27,321 nt of DNA from positions 1-27,321 of the forward strand of contig CAAGFN010000159.1 in assembly GCA_900769145.1 (NCBI GenBank). The letters are read 5' to 3'. Source of the stretch: Rikenellaceae bacterium (lineage in GTDB: Bacteria; Bacteroidota; Bacteroidia; Bacteroidales; UBA932). Of this stretch, positions 15,734-24,392 are shown in pieces. Positions within the stretch are counted from its first letter, which is position 1. Each line of letters begins with the position of its first letter. The translations under genes and the position numbers were made by a program. The notes beneath the pieces were generated by a model. That model saw nothing but the letters and a program-made list of their open reading frames with translations. It ran no database searches and had not been told where the DNA came from.

Positions 15734-17329
15734 ATGAAAACGAACTATTTGTTGGCCTCTTTGGCCTTGTCCGCTGCGATGATTTCGTTTGCGGGCTGCA
15801 AACAGGACGAGCCTGAAAAGAAGATTACCTTCCCTGAGGCACAGAGCCTGGAAATTTCCATTGACGAGCAGCTGCCTCTCAGCTTCGAGGCTGAGGCCGA
15901 CTGGAAACTTACCATTGACAAGCAGTGGCTTGTATTCGTGGATGGCGAGGCTCAGGTATCCCAGCTTGCCGGTGTGGCAGGCCCTGTAACCCTTACCCTT
16001 ACTACCGCCGATGTTACCTCCATCTTCGACGAGGAGACTGCAACCATTGACATTACCATGGGCACTGAGACCCAGACTCTCTGCACCGTCAAGAGGCTTG
16101 CCGCTGAGCGTACTGCCGCGATGTGGAGCCTTCCTTGGTCCGGAGATGGTGAGGAAATCACCAGCCTTGACTTCACATACGAGTGGGGTTCTGTTTCTAC
16201 TGCCAAGGTGACTTTCTCAGCCAATTTCGACTGGGTTGTAAAGTCCATTCCTGACTGGATGGAAGGAGAACTCTTCTCCGGAACCGCCGGTGGCTGCGAC
16301 ACCCAGAACTACAAATACTTCGGTGTCAAGGAGGAGGCATATCCATACGAGAAGACCGGAGATATCGTCATTTCCGACCAGAGCGGCGAGCATGAGTTTA
16401 CCTTCCCTGCCACTTTCTCCGGAATGGGTGACGAGGACCTTATTGTCCGTGACGGCAAGAAGGACATCTGGTCTATCTCATTCTCCGAAAATCACCTCGT
16501 AAAGGCAATGGGTCCTTCCGGAATGGAGGAAACAGACAGGACATCCATGGACCTCTCCATCATGACCAAGAATATGGAATATATGGTGATGGCTCTCGAG
16601 CAGAAGGATCCTTACGGAATGGGCCAGATGATGTGGTTCTCCGACCCTTGGCAGCTTAGAGTAGATACGGAAACCCCGGGTGTGGTAAAGGTTTCAGTAG
16701 ATCCTGAGATGGCCGAGGCCTTCGAGGGTTACATCCTCATCGTCCCTAAGGCTCTCTGCCCTGAGAATGCTGACGAGTTCGACCAGTTCTGGTTCAGGAC
16801 CAACTCTTCCAAGTTCGTGAACAGCGACTATATGATTTCAGTGACTGTTGACGCTCCAGCATCAACCGCAGGCGGCTTCATGCTGTCCTGGACAAGGACT
16901 ATGGAAAAGGGCGAGGCTGTGCCGTTCACCTCTTATGCGGCCTTTGGCGGAATGAAACCTTCTGAGTTCCAGGACGGTCTTCCGGATGACAATACGTACG
17001 TATATGAGCTTCCTTCCACCATTGAAGGTCCTCTTGCAATGCTTCCTGTAGGCTTCCCTTCAGACTGGCAGGCAGGTGTTTACAATGACGATACTATAAC
17101 ATACCTCTACAAGGCTAATGGTGAAGGCTTCTCTACCGAAAAGTCCGACTTTGATGTATCTGCCAATATTTATGATTCCTACTGGCAGGTACATATGGCG
17201 CTCTCATACTCCGAGTCTGCCATGAAGGCTGCATCCAGCGGTTCGTACCTTGTAGTTTCCTTCTATCAGAATATGTCTGAGCTTGAGATGTACAAGCCGT
17301 CCGCAGCTTTGGTACTCGTCAAGATGTAA
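15734..17329 (+). CDS. DUF5003-like surface lipoprotein with BACON-like N-terminal domain
   Basis: A 531-residue lipoprotein from the ATG at 15734 (MKTNYLLASLALS, lipobox FAGC). The ATG at 15710 overlaps the previous stop but would put eight extra residues before the signal. After the cysteine come KQDEPEKK, an acidic surface-export-like stretch. Residues about 35-125 look BACON-like (EADWKLTIDKQWLVF...TATIDITMGTETQTL). The rest is a beta-rich region that I associate, tentatively, with DUF5003. Proline codons are 18 CCT, 2 CCA, 4 CCG, against about 15 CCG and 8 CCT in SusC, which suggests stronger translational selection and high abundance. The role is inferred to be surface ligand binding alongside SusD. 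There are no catalytic motifs that I recognise. Confidence 0.7.
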   Translation: MKTNYLLASLALSAAMISFAGCKQDEPEKKITFPEAQSLEISIDEQLPLSFEAEADWKLTIDKQWLVFVDGEAQVSQLAGVAGPVTLTLTTADVTSIFDEETATIDITMGTETQTLCTVKRLAAERTAAMWSLPWSGDGEEITSLDFTYEWGSVSTAKVTFSANFDWVVKSIPDWMEGELFSGTAGGCDTQNYKYFGVKEEAYPYEKTGDIVISDQSGEHEFTFPATFSGMGDEDLIVRDGKKDIWSISFSENHLVKAMGPSGMEETDRTSMDLSIMTKNMEYMVMALEQKDPYGMGQMMWFSDPWQLRVDTETPGVVKVSVDPEMAEAFEGYILIVPKALCPENADEFDQFWFRTNSSKFVNSDYMISVTVDAPASTAGGFMLSWTRTMEKGEAVPFTSYAAFGGMKPSEFQDGLPDDNTYVYELPSTIEGPLAMLPVGFPSDWQAGVYNDDTITYLYKANGEGFSTEKSDFDVSANIYDSYWQVHMALSYSESAMKAASSGSYLVVSFYQNMSELEMYKPSAALVLVKM

Positions 17330-17379
17330 TCTGCCCGGATTGGCGACGATTAGATTGAAATAAAAAACAAAATTTGATA

Positions 17380-19944
17380 ATGAAATTCTTCAACCGTATT
17401 TTGCGGTCACTTTTACCGATTGTCGCCGCGGCATCCGTATTCACCGGATGCCGTGACGAGGAATCGGATGTGGTACCGGGTTATGGATATGTCCAGTTCT
17501 ACCTCTTCAAGGACGCCTCCTATACGAAGGCGGGCCAGAACGAGCTGGAATTCCTCGCAGATGCCGCAAAACTGAAAGTGGCCCTCCGTACAACAGACAA
17601 TGACATCATCACCCCTACCGTGACGGTGGAGGCTTCCGACAAGTCCCTGACCGAGTACGGTATGCAGACTGACAAGTTCAGGCTGCTGGCAGGGGACTAT
17701 ACGATTACTTCGTACCAGGTTCTCGATGCTCTGGACAACCCTGTATTCATGGGTGAGCCGGCCGAGGAGACGACTATCAGTGTAGTCGCCGGAGGACTTG
17801 TAACACAGGATCTTACAGTCAATGTCACGGAGAGAGGCAAAGTTCATTTCACCCTCGTGAAGAATTCTCCTGAGGTGAAGTCTTCAGGCGTGGATTCATA
17901 TCCGTTCTATATGATAATGTCTGCCGATGTGACTGTCAGGAATACCCTGACCCACGAATCGACGACATTCACCAACCTTGCGGTCGAGCACAAGTTCGTC
18001 GAAAGGGAGGACGGATATATGACTGCGGTCTGCGAATCAGACACGCTTCTTGCCATCAAGGGCGGAACGTACGAGGTGACAAAGTTCGTCACATATTTCG
18101 ACAAGAAGAGAAAGGTCAAGGAGACCTGCTCCAATGTGGCGCAGAACAGTTTCGTTATCAATGACAATGAGGTTACCGAGGCTTCTGTCCCGGTAACGCT
18201 CGACCTTACCATAGGATATCTCAAGGACGCAATGGCCCTCAAGGAAATTTGGGAGGGTCTTGACGGACCGAACTGGAAGGTCAAATGGAATTTTGATGCC
18301 GATGTGGATATCTGGACGGCCCAGCCGGGAGTCCAGATTCTCGAGGACGGCCGCATTGCCTCCCTCGATTTCGAGGATACCGGGGCACGCGGACCTATGC
18401 CTGCCGCAATCGGCGAATTGTCCGAGCTCAGGATGCTCATTCTCGGTACCCATTCGTATTCCGAGGGTACATCGGTTACCGGCAAGTCCCAGAAATACAC
18501 TGAGTTCACCCCTGGGAGCAGGGAAGAACTGCGGGAGTCATTCACAAGGACTTTTGTCAGGAATACCGACCAATATGACTGCTTCTCTGAGGAAATGCGT
18601 CTTGGATTGAAACTCAGGAACGTTCCTCTCACAGAGAATGCCGGGCCGCTGAAGGCTCTTCCGGGACCTTCAGACGATGTGAACTATTCCAACGGCATTA
18701 CATCCCTTCCGGCGGAAATCAACAATCTCAAGAAGCTTCAGTATCTATATGCCGCATATTCCCCATTGCAGACCCTACCTGAGGATATGTCCGGCCTGGA
18801 GTCCCTTACCGACGTGGAGATGTTCTATCTCCCTGACATTACAGAGTTCCCTAAGGGCTTTGCCACCCTTCCTAAACTCCAGGTGTTTACATTCGCCTGC
18901 AACTATGCGGTTACGGAGCAGAGTATGTATGACGGACTGGTGGCCTTCAATTCAAGTGCCGTCGCATCCTCCATACAGGGACTCTACCTCCTCAACCAGA
19001 AGATGGACCGCATTCCTGACCTCAGGAATTGCGAGAGACTGTCCGTCCTCAATATCCAGAACTGCGGAGTCAGTGCCTTCGAGGCCCCGTTCGGCAAGAA
19101 GCATTATTTCGTGCAGTTCTTCGCAAACAACAACAATCTTACGTCCCTGCCGGTGGACGAATACGGTTATTTCCTGGGTTATGACGGAAATACCGAGGAA
19201 CTGATTTTCTCCGGCAACAAGTTCACATCAATGCCTGATATCTTCGAGGCTAAGTCCCTCTACAGCATGGGCACGGTGGACTTTTCCTACAACCAGATTA
19301 GCTCATTCGACAATTTCGACGGAAGCGGCTACCGCGGTGTGAACTGTGAGGTGCTTAACCTCTCGTACAACAAGCTCACCGAGTTCCCTGTAGAAATTGC
19401 CAAGAGCAATTCCGCATTGAAATATATCCAGCTTCAGGGCAATGGTATCGAGAAGGTTTCCGAGGAAGCCCTCGAGAGCGACAATATCGGAAGAATAACT
19501 ACCATTGACCTGTCCTACAACAAGCTGAAGTCACTTCCTTACAAATTCAACTCATCCACATTCCCTTATCTCACGGGTCTGGATTTGAGCTACAACAGGT
19601 TCTCCTCATTCCCTTATGCGGCTGTGAACAACCAGTATCTTACTGTCTTCATCTTCCGTCACCAGAGGGATGCGGAGGGTAACAGATGCATGCGTGAGTG
19701 GCCTACAGGCATCGGCGGCGCACTCTACGGACTGAGGGCCCTGTATCTCGGCTCCAATGATATCAGGGCTGTCAATGACAACCTTTCGTACCTGATTTAC
19801 AATTTGGATATCAGCGACAATCCGAACATCAGCATTGACGTGAGCAACATCTGCTCATACATCGGTGCCGGCTATTTCAACCTGATTTACAGTCCTGACC
19901 AGGATATCAGGGGCTGCGACCAGTATCTTAATCTCAACAAATAG
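17380..19944 (+). CDS. DUF4458-like and leucine-rich-repeat surface lipoprotein
   Basis: An 854-residue lipoprotein; the ATG at 17380 is preferred over a TTG six bases upstream. The lipobox TGC is followed by RDEESD, a strong match to the acidic surface-export signal type. Residues about 25-250 contain two related beta-sandwich modules; LLAGDYTITSYQVLD near 105 and LAIKGGTYEVTKFV near 227 mark the repeat, as in DUF4458 proteins. At about 285-350 comes a plant-like LRR cap (GLDGPNWKVKWN, LDFEDTGARGPMPAAIG). LRRs run to the C terminus with the pattern LxxLxLxxNxLxxLP (for example LNLSYNKLTEFPVEIAK and IDLSYNKLKSLP). LRR proteins bind proteins or glycans on their concave face. No enzyme motif is present. 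A 50-bp A/T-rich gap precedes it; I see no promoter there, so it is read with the operon. Confidence 0.85.
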   Translation: MKFFNRILRSLLPIVAAASVFTGCRDEESDVVPGYGYVQFYLFKDASYTKAGQNELEFLADAAKLKVALRTTDNDIITPTVTVEASDKSLTEYGMQTDKFRLLAGDYTITSYQVLDALDNPVFMGEPAEETTISVVAGGLVTQDLTVNVTERGKVHFTLVKNSPEVKSSGVDSYPFYMIMSADVTVRNTLTHESTTFTNLAVEHKFVEREDGYMTAVCESDTLLAIKGGTYEVTKFVTYFDKKRKVKETCSNVAQNSFVINDNEVTEASVPVTLDLTIGYLKDAMALKEIWEGLDGPNWKVKWNFDADVDIWTAQPGVQILEDGRIASLDFEDTGARGPMPAAIGELSELRMLILGTHSYSEGTSVTGKSQKYTEFTPGSREELRESFTRTFVRNTDQYDCFSEEMRLGLKLRNVPLTENAGPLKALPGPSDDVNYSNGITSLPAEINNLKKLQYLYAAYSPLQTLPEDMSGLESLTDVEMFYLPDITEFPKGFATLPKLQVFTFACNYAVTEQSMYDGLVAFNSSAVASSIQGLYLLNQKMDRIPDLRNCERLSVLNIQNCGVSAFEAPFGKKHYFVQFFANNNNLTSLPVDEYGYFLGYDGNTEELIFSGNKFTSMPDIFEAKSLYSMGTVDFSYNQISSFDNFDGSGYRGVNCEVLNLSYNKLTEFPVEIAKSNSALKYIQLQGNGIEKVSEEALESDNIGRITTIDLSYNKLKSLPYKFNSSTFPYLTGLDLSYNRFSSFPYAAVNNQYLTVFIFRHQRDAEGNRCMREWPTGIGGALYGLRALYLGSNDIRAVNDNLSYLIYNLDISDNPNISIDVSNICSYIGAGYFNLIYSPDQDIRGCDQYLNLNK

Positions 19945-19948
19945 GAGG
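19943..19948 (+). promoter_or_regulatory. Canonical Shine-Dalgarno sequence before the BACON-LRR gene
   Basis: AGGAGG lies eight bases before the ATG at 19957 and overlaps the TAG stop of the preceding gene. Such strong ribosome sites are uncommon in Bacteroidetes, where most starts in this window have A-rich leaders only. Confidence 0.7.
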
Positions 19949-19956
19949 ACCGGGAA

Positions 19957-21618
19957 ATGAAGAAGACAATATCGGCATTGATGATTATTTCTCTGCTTGC
20001 GGCAGTATTTTCCTGCCAGGAGGATGAGAAGACCGTCGGCTTCGGAATCGGAACCGACACTGTCACTCTCGGCCCTGAAGGCGGAATAGAAATCGTCAGC
20101 CTCGAGGCTGATGGCGGCTGGATTGCCAATGCTACAGTGCCTTGGGTCGTGGTTTCCCCGTCCAACGGCTACGGCTCCATTGAATGCGAGGTAAAGGTTG
20201 ATACCACATTGCTTTCCGGAGATGTCCGCAGGGGAATTGTCCGTTTCACTGCACAGTCCGGCGAGACAAGGGATCTCTCCGTGATACAGACAGGCTATGA
20301 CAATGTAATTTCGCTCTCCTCCCCGGAGGTGGAAGTCCCAAGCTATGAAGCGTACGGAAAGAGATATTTCGAGGTGAACCTTACCTCCAATGTCCCTGTA
20401 ACCGTTGAGAATGACGCCCAGTGGATCAAGGTATCCGATTTCGACCTCAATCTGGACAGAGGCTCCCGTCCGCGTACCGTGAAACTCCGCATTGACTGGG
20501 AGACCAACAACCGTCCGGAGGAAAGGCTGGCAGAAATCAGGTTTGTCCCTGCATCCGGAGTCGAACTTGCCCGCCATGATGTGCTCAAGGTGGTCCAGGA
20601 GGCTGCAGATGCCATTCCTGACAGCAGGGAGGGAGACTCCCTGGCCATTGTCGGCTGCGCAAGAAGCCTTGGCTTCGATATGGGCAAATATGAGGGGGAG
20701 AATATGTCCAACTGGAACATTGTCCAGCTCTGGGAGCCTACTGACGAGGGTTTCACGGAGGACAAGAGAGGCCGTGTCAAGGCCCTGGCATTCTCTTATT
20801 TCTTCACCAAGGATGGTATTCCTTATGAAATCCAGTTCCTTTCCAAGCTTGAGACATTGGTGCTTTACAGCAACGGAAACTCCTTCCTTTACCGTTTCCA
20901 TTCAGGTGAATATCTTTCCAAATTGACCAATCTCAAGCATTTCCAATGCTTCGCAATGGGACTCTCCGAACTGGATGACGACTTCAAGAATCTCAGGAAT
21001 CTGGAGACATTGATTCTTGCCGCAAACAATTTCGATGAGATTCCTCCGATTCTCACTCCGGAGAACTTCCCTAATCTCAAGTATCTGGATTTGGCTGCAA
21101 ACCGCGTCAGAGTGCTTTTCGATATGACAACGACTACTGCCGACAAGGATGAATGGGGCGGTCTCTACAAGAATGACGAGAACAATTTCCCTACCTGGCT
21201 CCTGAAGTGGGAGAACCTCGAGTATCTCCGCCTTTCCAACAACTATATGCAGGGCGAAATTCCTGACATGGAGGACTATGAGGTGCGCTGGACCGAGGAG
21301 GAAGTTGCCGTCAATGACACCCTTCCGCACGGAAACAACAATCCGGCCGGATACAATCTCGTAGGCAAGCCGAAAGTGCTCCCGAATGCGAAATATTTCG
21401 CCATCAACCTCAATCTCTACACCGGCGAGATTCCTGAATGGATTCTCTACCATCCGCATCTTATGGAATGGGCACCGGACATCCTCGTCTTCAATCAGGA
21501 TGCCGAGACAGTAAGGGCAGACGGCAAGACCCCGGGCTTCAGCAACATCCCTGTATCCCCGGACTACTATTATGAAGCATATCCATTGTTGAAACCGGAT
21601 TATTACGACCAACTGTGA
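19957..21618 (+). CDS. BACON-BACON-leucine-rich-repeat surface lipoprotein
   Basis: A 553-residue lipoprotein: signal peptide ending at lipobox VFSC, then QEDEKT, again acidic. Residues about 35-112 are a BACON domain (GPEGGIEIVSLEADGGWIANA, then WVVVSPSNGYG, RRGIVRFTAQSGE). About 115-212 is a second BACON-type domain (VNLTSNVPVTVENDAQWIKV, then RLAEIRFVPASG). LRRs follow from about 255 to 510 (LETLVLYSNGN, LKHFQCFAMGLSELDD, LETLILAANNFDEIPP, LKYLDLAANRV, LEYLRLSNNYMQGEIPD), ending in a YYYEAYPLLKPDYY tail. BACON modules are spacer or mucin-association domains of surface proteins, and the LRR part is the likely ligand-recognition surface. It follows the other LRR gene by 12 bp and its stop overlaps the protease start. 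Confidence 0.9.
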   Translation: MKKTISALMIISLLAAVFSCQEDEKTVGFGIGTDTVTLGPEGGIEIVSLEADGGWIANATVPWVVVSPSNGYGSIECEVKVDTTLLSGDVRRGIVRFTAQSGETRDLSVIQTGYDNVISLSSPEVEVPSYEAYGKRYFEVNLTSNVPVTVENDAQWIKVSDFDLNLDRGSRPRTVKLRIDWETNNRPEERLAEIRFVPASGVELARHDVLKVVQEAADAIPDSREGDSLAIVGCARSLGFDMGKYEGENMSNWNIVQLWEPTDEGFTEDKRGRVKALAFSYFFTKDGIPYEIQFLSKLETLVLYSNGNSFLYRFHSGEYLSKLTNLKHFQCFAMGLSELDDDFKNLRNLETLILAANNFDEIPPILTPENFPNLKYLDLAANRVRVLFDMTTTTADKDEWGGLYKNDENNFPTWLLKWENLEYLRLSNNYMQGEIPDMEDYEVRWTEEEVAVNDTLPHGNNNPAGYNLVGKPKVLPNAKYFAINLNLYTGEIPEWILYHPHLMEWAPDILVFNQDAETVRADGKTPGFSNIPVSPDYYYEAYPLLKPDYYDQL

Positions 21619-23621
21619 TGAGAAACTCAATCAAATATACAGCTGCCGCCTTCATTGCGGCAATGATTGCAGGCGCCTGTGACTCCTCCGAGGCTCTCCA
21701 GCCGGCGAAGGGGCCTTCCGCCACCATTGTGAATTCGCCTGAAGATGCCATAAGCGGCGAGCTTGTCATCAAGTTCCGCCCTGAGCTTGGCGAACTTCTG
21801 GACAAGGCCGGACTGACCACCAAGTCTGCCGCAGGTGAACGCCGTTTCGGAAGACTCGGAATCAATAGTGTTGACGAATTGATGGACATAATCGGAGGAT
21901 ATGAATTCGAGCGTGTCTTCCCGGTGGACCCGAGGACTGAGGAAACTGCGAGGAAAGAAGGCCTTCATCTCTGGTATATAGTCCGTTTCGATGAGACTAC
22001 GGATGTCGTGGAGGCTGCGCGCAAACTCTCCCGGCTGGGTGAACTTTCGAAGATTGAATACAGCAAGGCCCTCCGCAGAATGTCGGATGCGAAACCTGTA
22101 CCATTCTCACCTTCAGGAGTTTCCTCTTCTGTTTACAATGACCCGGGCCTCCCATATCAGTGGGACTGCATCAATACCGGGTCCATCCCCGGTGAGGAAC
22201 TCGAACATCTCGTTGCAGGTGATGACATGAACTGTGCCGAGGCCTGGAAGAAATGCGCCGGAGATCCTTCCGTGATAGTTGCAGTGATGGATGAGGGCGT
22301 GATGTGGTCGCATCCTGACCTTGAGGCCAATATGTGGAAAAATGAGGGCGAAATCCTGAAGTCCCCGGAGGACAATGACGGGAACGGCTATGCCGGTGAC
22401 GTTTATGGATTCAACTTCGTGGACAATACCGGAGTCATCTCCTGGTCAAATGTTGCGGATACAGGACACGGAACCCACGTTGCAGGCACCATCTCCGCTG
22501 TCAACAACAATGGCACCGGCATCTGTGGAGTTGCCGGAGGAACAGGAAACGGGGACGGAGTGAAGATAATGTCACTCCAGATTTTCGCGGGTGACAGGGG
22601 CTGCACCATTGCCAATGAGGTCCGTGCAATCAAATACGCAGCTGACAACGGCGCCGTTGTCCTGCAGTGCAGCTGGGGTTACAACTCCGCTTTGGCTGAC
22701 CCGCTCTATTATTCCCGCGGATTTGCCTCCGATGAGGAGTATGAGGAATATTCCCCGCTCGAGAAAGAGGCCTTCGACTACTTCATATACCACGCCGGTG
22801 ACAGGAACGGTGTCATTGATGGCGGAGTCGTAGTATTCGCCGCCGGCAATGAATATGCTGCAATGGCTTCATATCCGGGAGCTTACAAGGATTATATCTG
22901 CGTCTCCTCACTTGCGGGAGATTTTACGCCTTCAACATATTCCAATTACGGACCGGGCGTGAATATCGCCGCCCCTGGCGGGGACAACGACTATCATTGT
23001 TCCGAGAAGGGAGGCATCCTTTCGACATTGCCTCCGGTGGCAAGCAACGGCCTGATGTACGGTTATATGGAGGGTACATCCATGGCCTGTCCTCACGTTT
23101 CCGGACTTGTCGCATTGGGCATATCATACGCCACGAGACTTCGCAAGCATTATGACTCAAGGGAGTTCATGGACCTTGTCCTCAATTCCACAAGGGAGCT
23201 TGACAGCCGCCTGACCGGAACGAAGCTCTATCATTTCAACTGGGGCAATGTCGGAGATATCTGTCCGACTCTCGTTGACCTTGGAAAGAGCTACAGGGGA
23301 AATATGGGTACAGGTTCGGCCGACGCCCTGATGCTCCTGAACAATATTGAGAACAGCGGTTCCGCCATTGTCCTCCCGAATATCTATCTTGCGACAGGGG
23401 AGAGCAGGAAAATCAATGCCGCCCTGTGTTTCGAGCGTGGACCATTCACGGCGGAGATTTCCGCCAGCTCGGTTGCAAAAGTCTCTGTAGCAGGGGATTA
23501 TGTAATTGTTGAAGGCCTGGCTGAAGGCAATGCCAAACTCACCGTCAAGGATGCTTCCGGCAAGAGCCAGACATCTGTGGTAACGGTCAGGAACAATGCT
23601 TCCGAGGGAGGATGGCTCTGA
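21618..23621 (+). CDS. Subtilisin-like (S8) serine protease lipoprotein with BIG2-like C-terminal domain
   Basis: A 667-residue protein starting at the ATG in a TGATG stop/start overlap with the preceding gene. A lipoprotein signal ends around AGAC, then DSSEAL. Residues about 35-155 resemble the N-terminal pro-region of fervidolysin-like subtilases (GELVIKFRPELGELL...LWYIVRFDE). The catalytic triad is complete: Asp225 in AVMDEGV (usually DTG/DSG), His284 in GHGTHVAGT and Ser488 in GTSMACPHVSGL, with oxyanion Asn411 in AAGNE. The His-Ser spacing (204) is longer than in subtilisin, with an acidic/aromatic insertion near residues 354-395. Residues about 585-660 look like a BIG2-type Ig domain. 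It is predicted to cleave proteins at the cell surface, feeding the SusC/D importer or maturing the LRR proteins. It is the only degradative enzyme of the operon. Confidence 0.93.
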   Translation: MRNSIKYTAAAFIAAMIAGACDSSEALQPAKGPSATIVNSPEDAISGELVIKFRPELGELLDKAGLTTKSAAGERRFGRLGINSVDELMDIIGGYEFERVFPVDPRTEETARKEGLHLWYIVRFDETTDVVEAARKLSRLGELSKIEYSKALRRMSDAKPVPFSPSGVSSSVYNDPGLPYQWDCINTGSIPGEELEHLVAGDDMNCAEAWKKCAGDPSVIVAVMDEGVMWSHPDLEANMWKNEGEILKSPEDNDGNGYAGDVYGFNFVDNTGVISWSNVADTGHGTHVAGTISAVNNNGTGICGVAGGTGNGDGVKIMSLQIFAGDRGCTIANEVRAIKYAADNGAVVLQCSWGYNSALADPLYYSRGFASDEEYEEYSPLEKEAFDYFIYHAGDRNGVIDGGVVVFAAGNEYAAMASYPGAYKDYICVSSLAGDFTPSTYSNYGPGVNIAAPGGDNDYHCSEKGGILSTLPPVASNGLMYGYMEGTSMACPHVSGLVALGISYATRLRKHYDSREFMDLVLNSTRELDSRLTGTKLYHFNWGNVGDICPTLVDLGKSYRGNMGTGSADALMLLNNIENSGSAIVLPNIYLATGESRKINAALCFERGPFTAEISASSVAKVSVAGDYVIVEGLAEGNAKLTVKDASGKSQTSVVTVRNNASEGGWL

Positions 23622-24382
23622 TGCGTGCCGGACTTCTCATAGCATTCCTCTTCCTGGTTGTTTCAATGCAGGCCCAGGACAAGCGGACTATCTACATCCC
23701 GGAGAAAACCCTGGATTCATTGAGGGCCGCCCTGTCTGTGGCGACTGACCTGGCTTTCGAGTCATTGACTGCTGACCTGGGGTCCGTTGAGGAAGAAGAA
23801 TCTGTGAGGGAGGCCGTGTTCACGGCTGTAAACCGCTCCGGCAAGGCATTGGAAATCAAGAGGATCAATACATCCTGCGGTTGCCTGGCGGCCAAGGCTG
23901 ACAAGACGGTTCTTGCCCCGGGAGAGAAGCTGAAGATTACGGCCAGGTACAATCCGGAACGTCACATCGGCCCGTTTGAGCAGAGAATCTTCGTCTATGG
24001 AGACAGTTTGCTGGCAAGGTTGCAGGTTACCGGAACAGTGATTCCAAAGGGGGGTATTCCGGGTTATCAGGTCGTGATGGGACCCCTCCGCCTGACAAGG
24101 AAGTCATTGACATTCAGGTCTTCATCGGAGGAACGGATTGCCGTGGCCAATGCCGGGGACAAGGCGTTGAAACTGAAAGCTTTCACCCAGTTCATGCCGG
24201 CCTGGCTTACGTTCAGGACCGAGCCTGAAATCATTGAGGCATCCGGTTTGGGTGACATTGTCATAGGAATCAATCGGGACAAGTTCCCTGCCGGTTCCGG
24301 GCCCCTCAGGGCCAATGTCATCATTGAGGGACTCCCCGGCAGGCCGTCGGAGCGCAGCATTGAAGTGGAATTGATTAGATAA
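23621..24382 (+). CDS. DUF1573 domain secreted protein
   Basis: A 253-residue protein with a Sec signal peptide (MRAGLLIAFLFLVVSMQAQ) and no lipobox. The ATG at 23621 forms a TGATG overlap with the protease stop and has GGAGG nine bases upstream; an ATG at 23612 abuts that sequence and is less likely. The DUF1573 hallmark TSCGC is present (Cys86 and Cys88), followed by VLAPGEKLKITARYNPERHIGPF, an Ig-like (HYDIN/ASPM-type) module. A second, degenerate Ig-like half follows (residues about 150-253). DUF1573 proteins are widespread in Bacteroidetes envelopes and their function is unknown. Being translationally coupled to the protease suggests a role as partner or scaffold in the same complex. Confidence 0.85.
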   Translation: MRAGLLIAFLFLVVSMQAQDKRTIYIPEKTLDSLRAALSVATDLAFESLTADLGSVEEEESVREAVFTAVNRSGKALEIKRINTSCGCLAAKADKTVLAPGEKLKITARYNPERHIGPFEQRIFVYGDSLLARLQVTGTVIPKGGIPGYQVVMGPLRLTRKSLTFRSSSEERIAVANAGDKALKLKAFTQFMPAWLTFRTEPEIIEASGLGDIVIGINRDKFPAGSGPLRANVIIEGLPGRPSERSIEVELIR

Positions 24383-24392
24383 TATATTGAAA

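Noticed and set aside
17327..17353. TAATC/GATTA inverted repeat after the DUF5003-like gene
   Set aside because: Short stem, 17-base loop and no following T-run, so not a terminator; the operon most likely continues.
19855..20901. Long minus-strand open frame (348 codons) antisense to the LRR genes
   Set aside because: It lies wholly opposite well-supported LRR/BACON coding sequence, has no signal, domain or start context, and reflects the codon bias of the opposite strand.
20902..21630. Minus-strand open frame of 242 codons opposite the BACON-LRR gene
   Set aside because: It is a shadow of the real gene on the plus strand, with no recognisable protein features.
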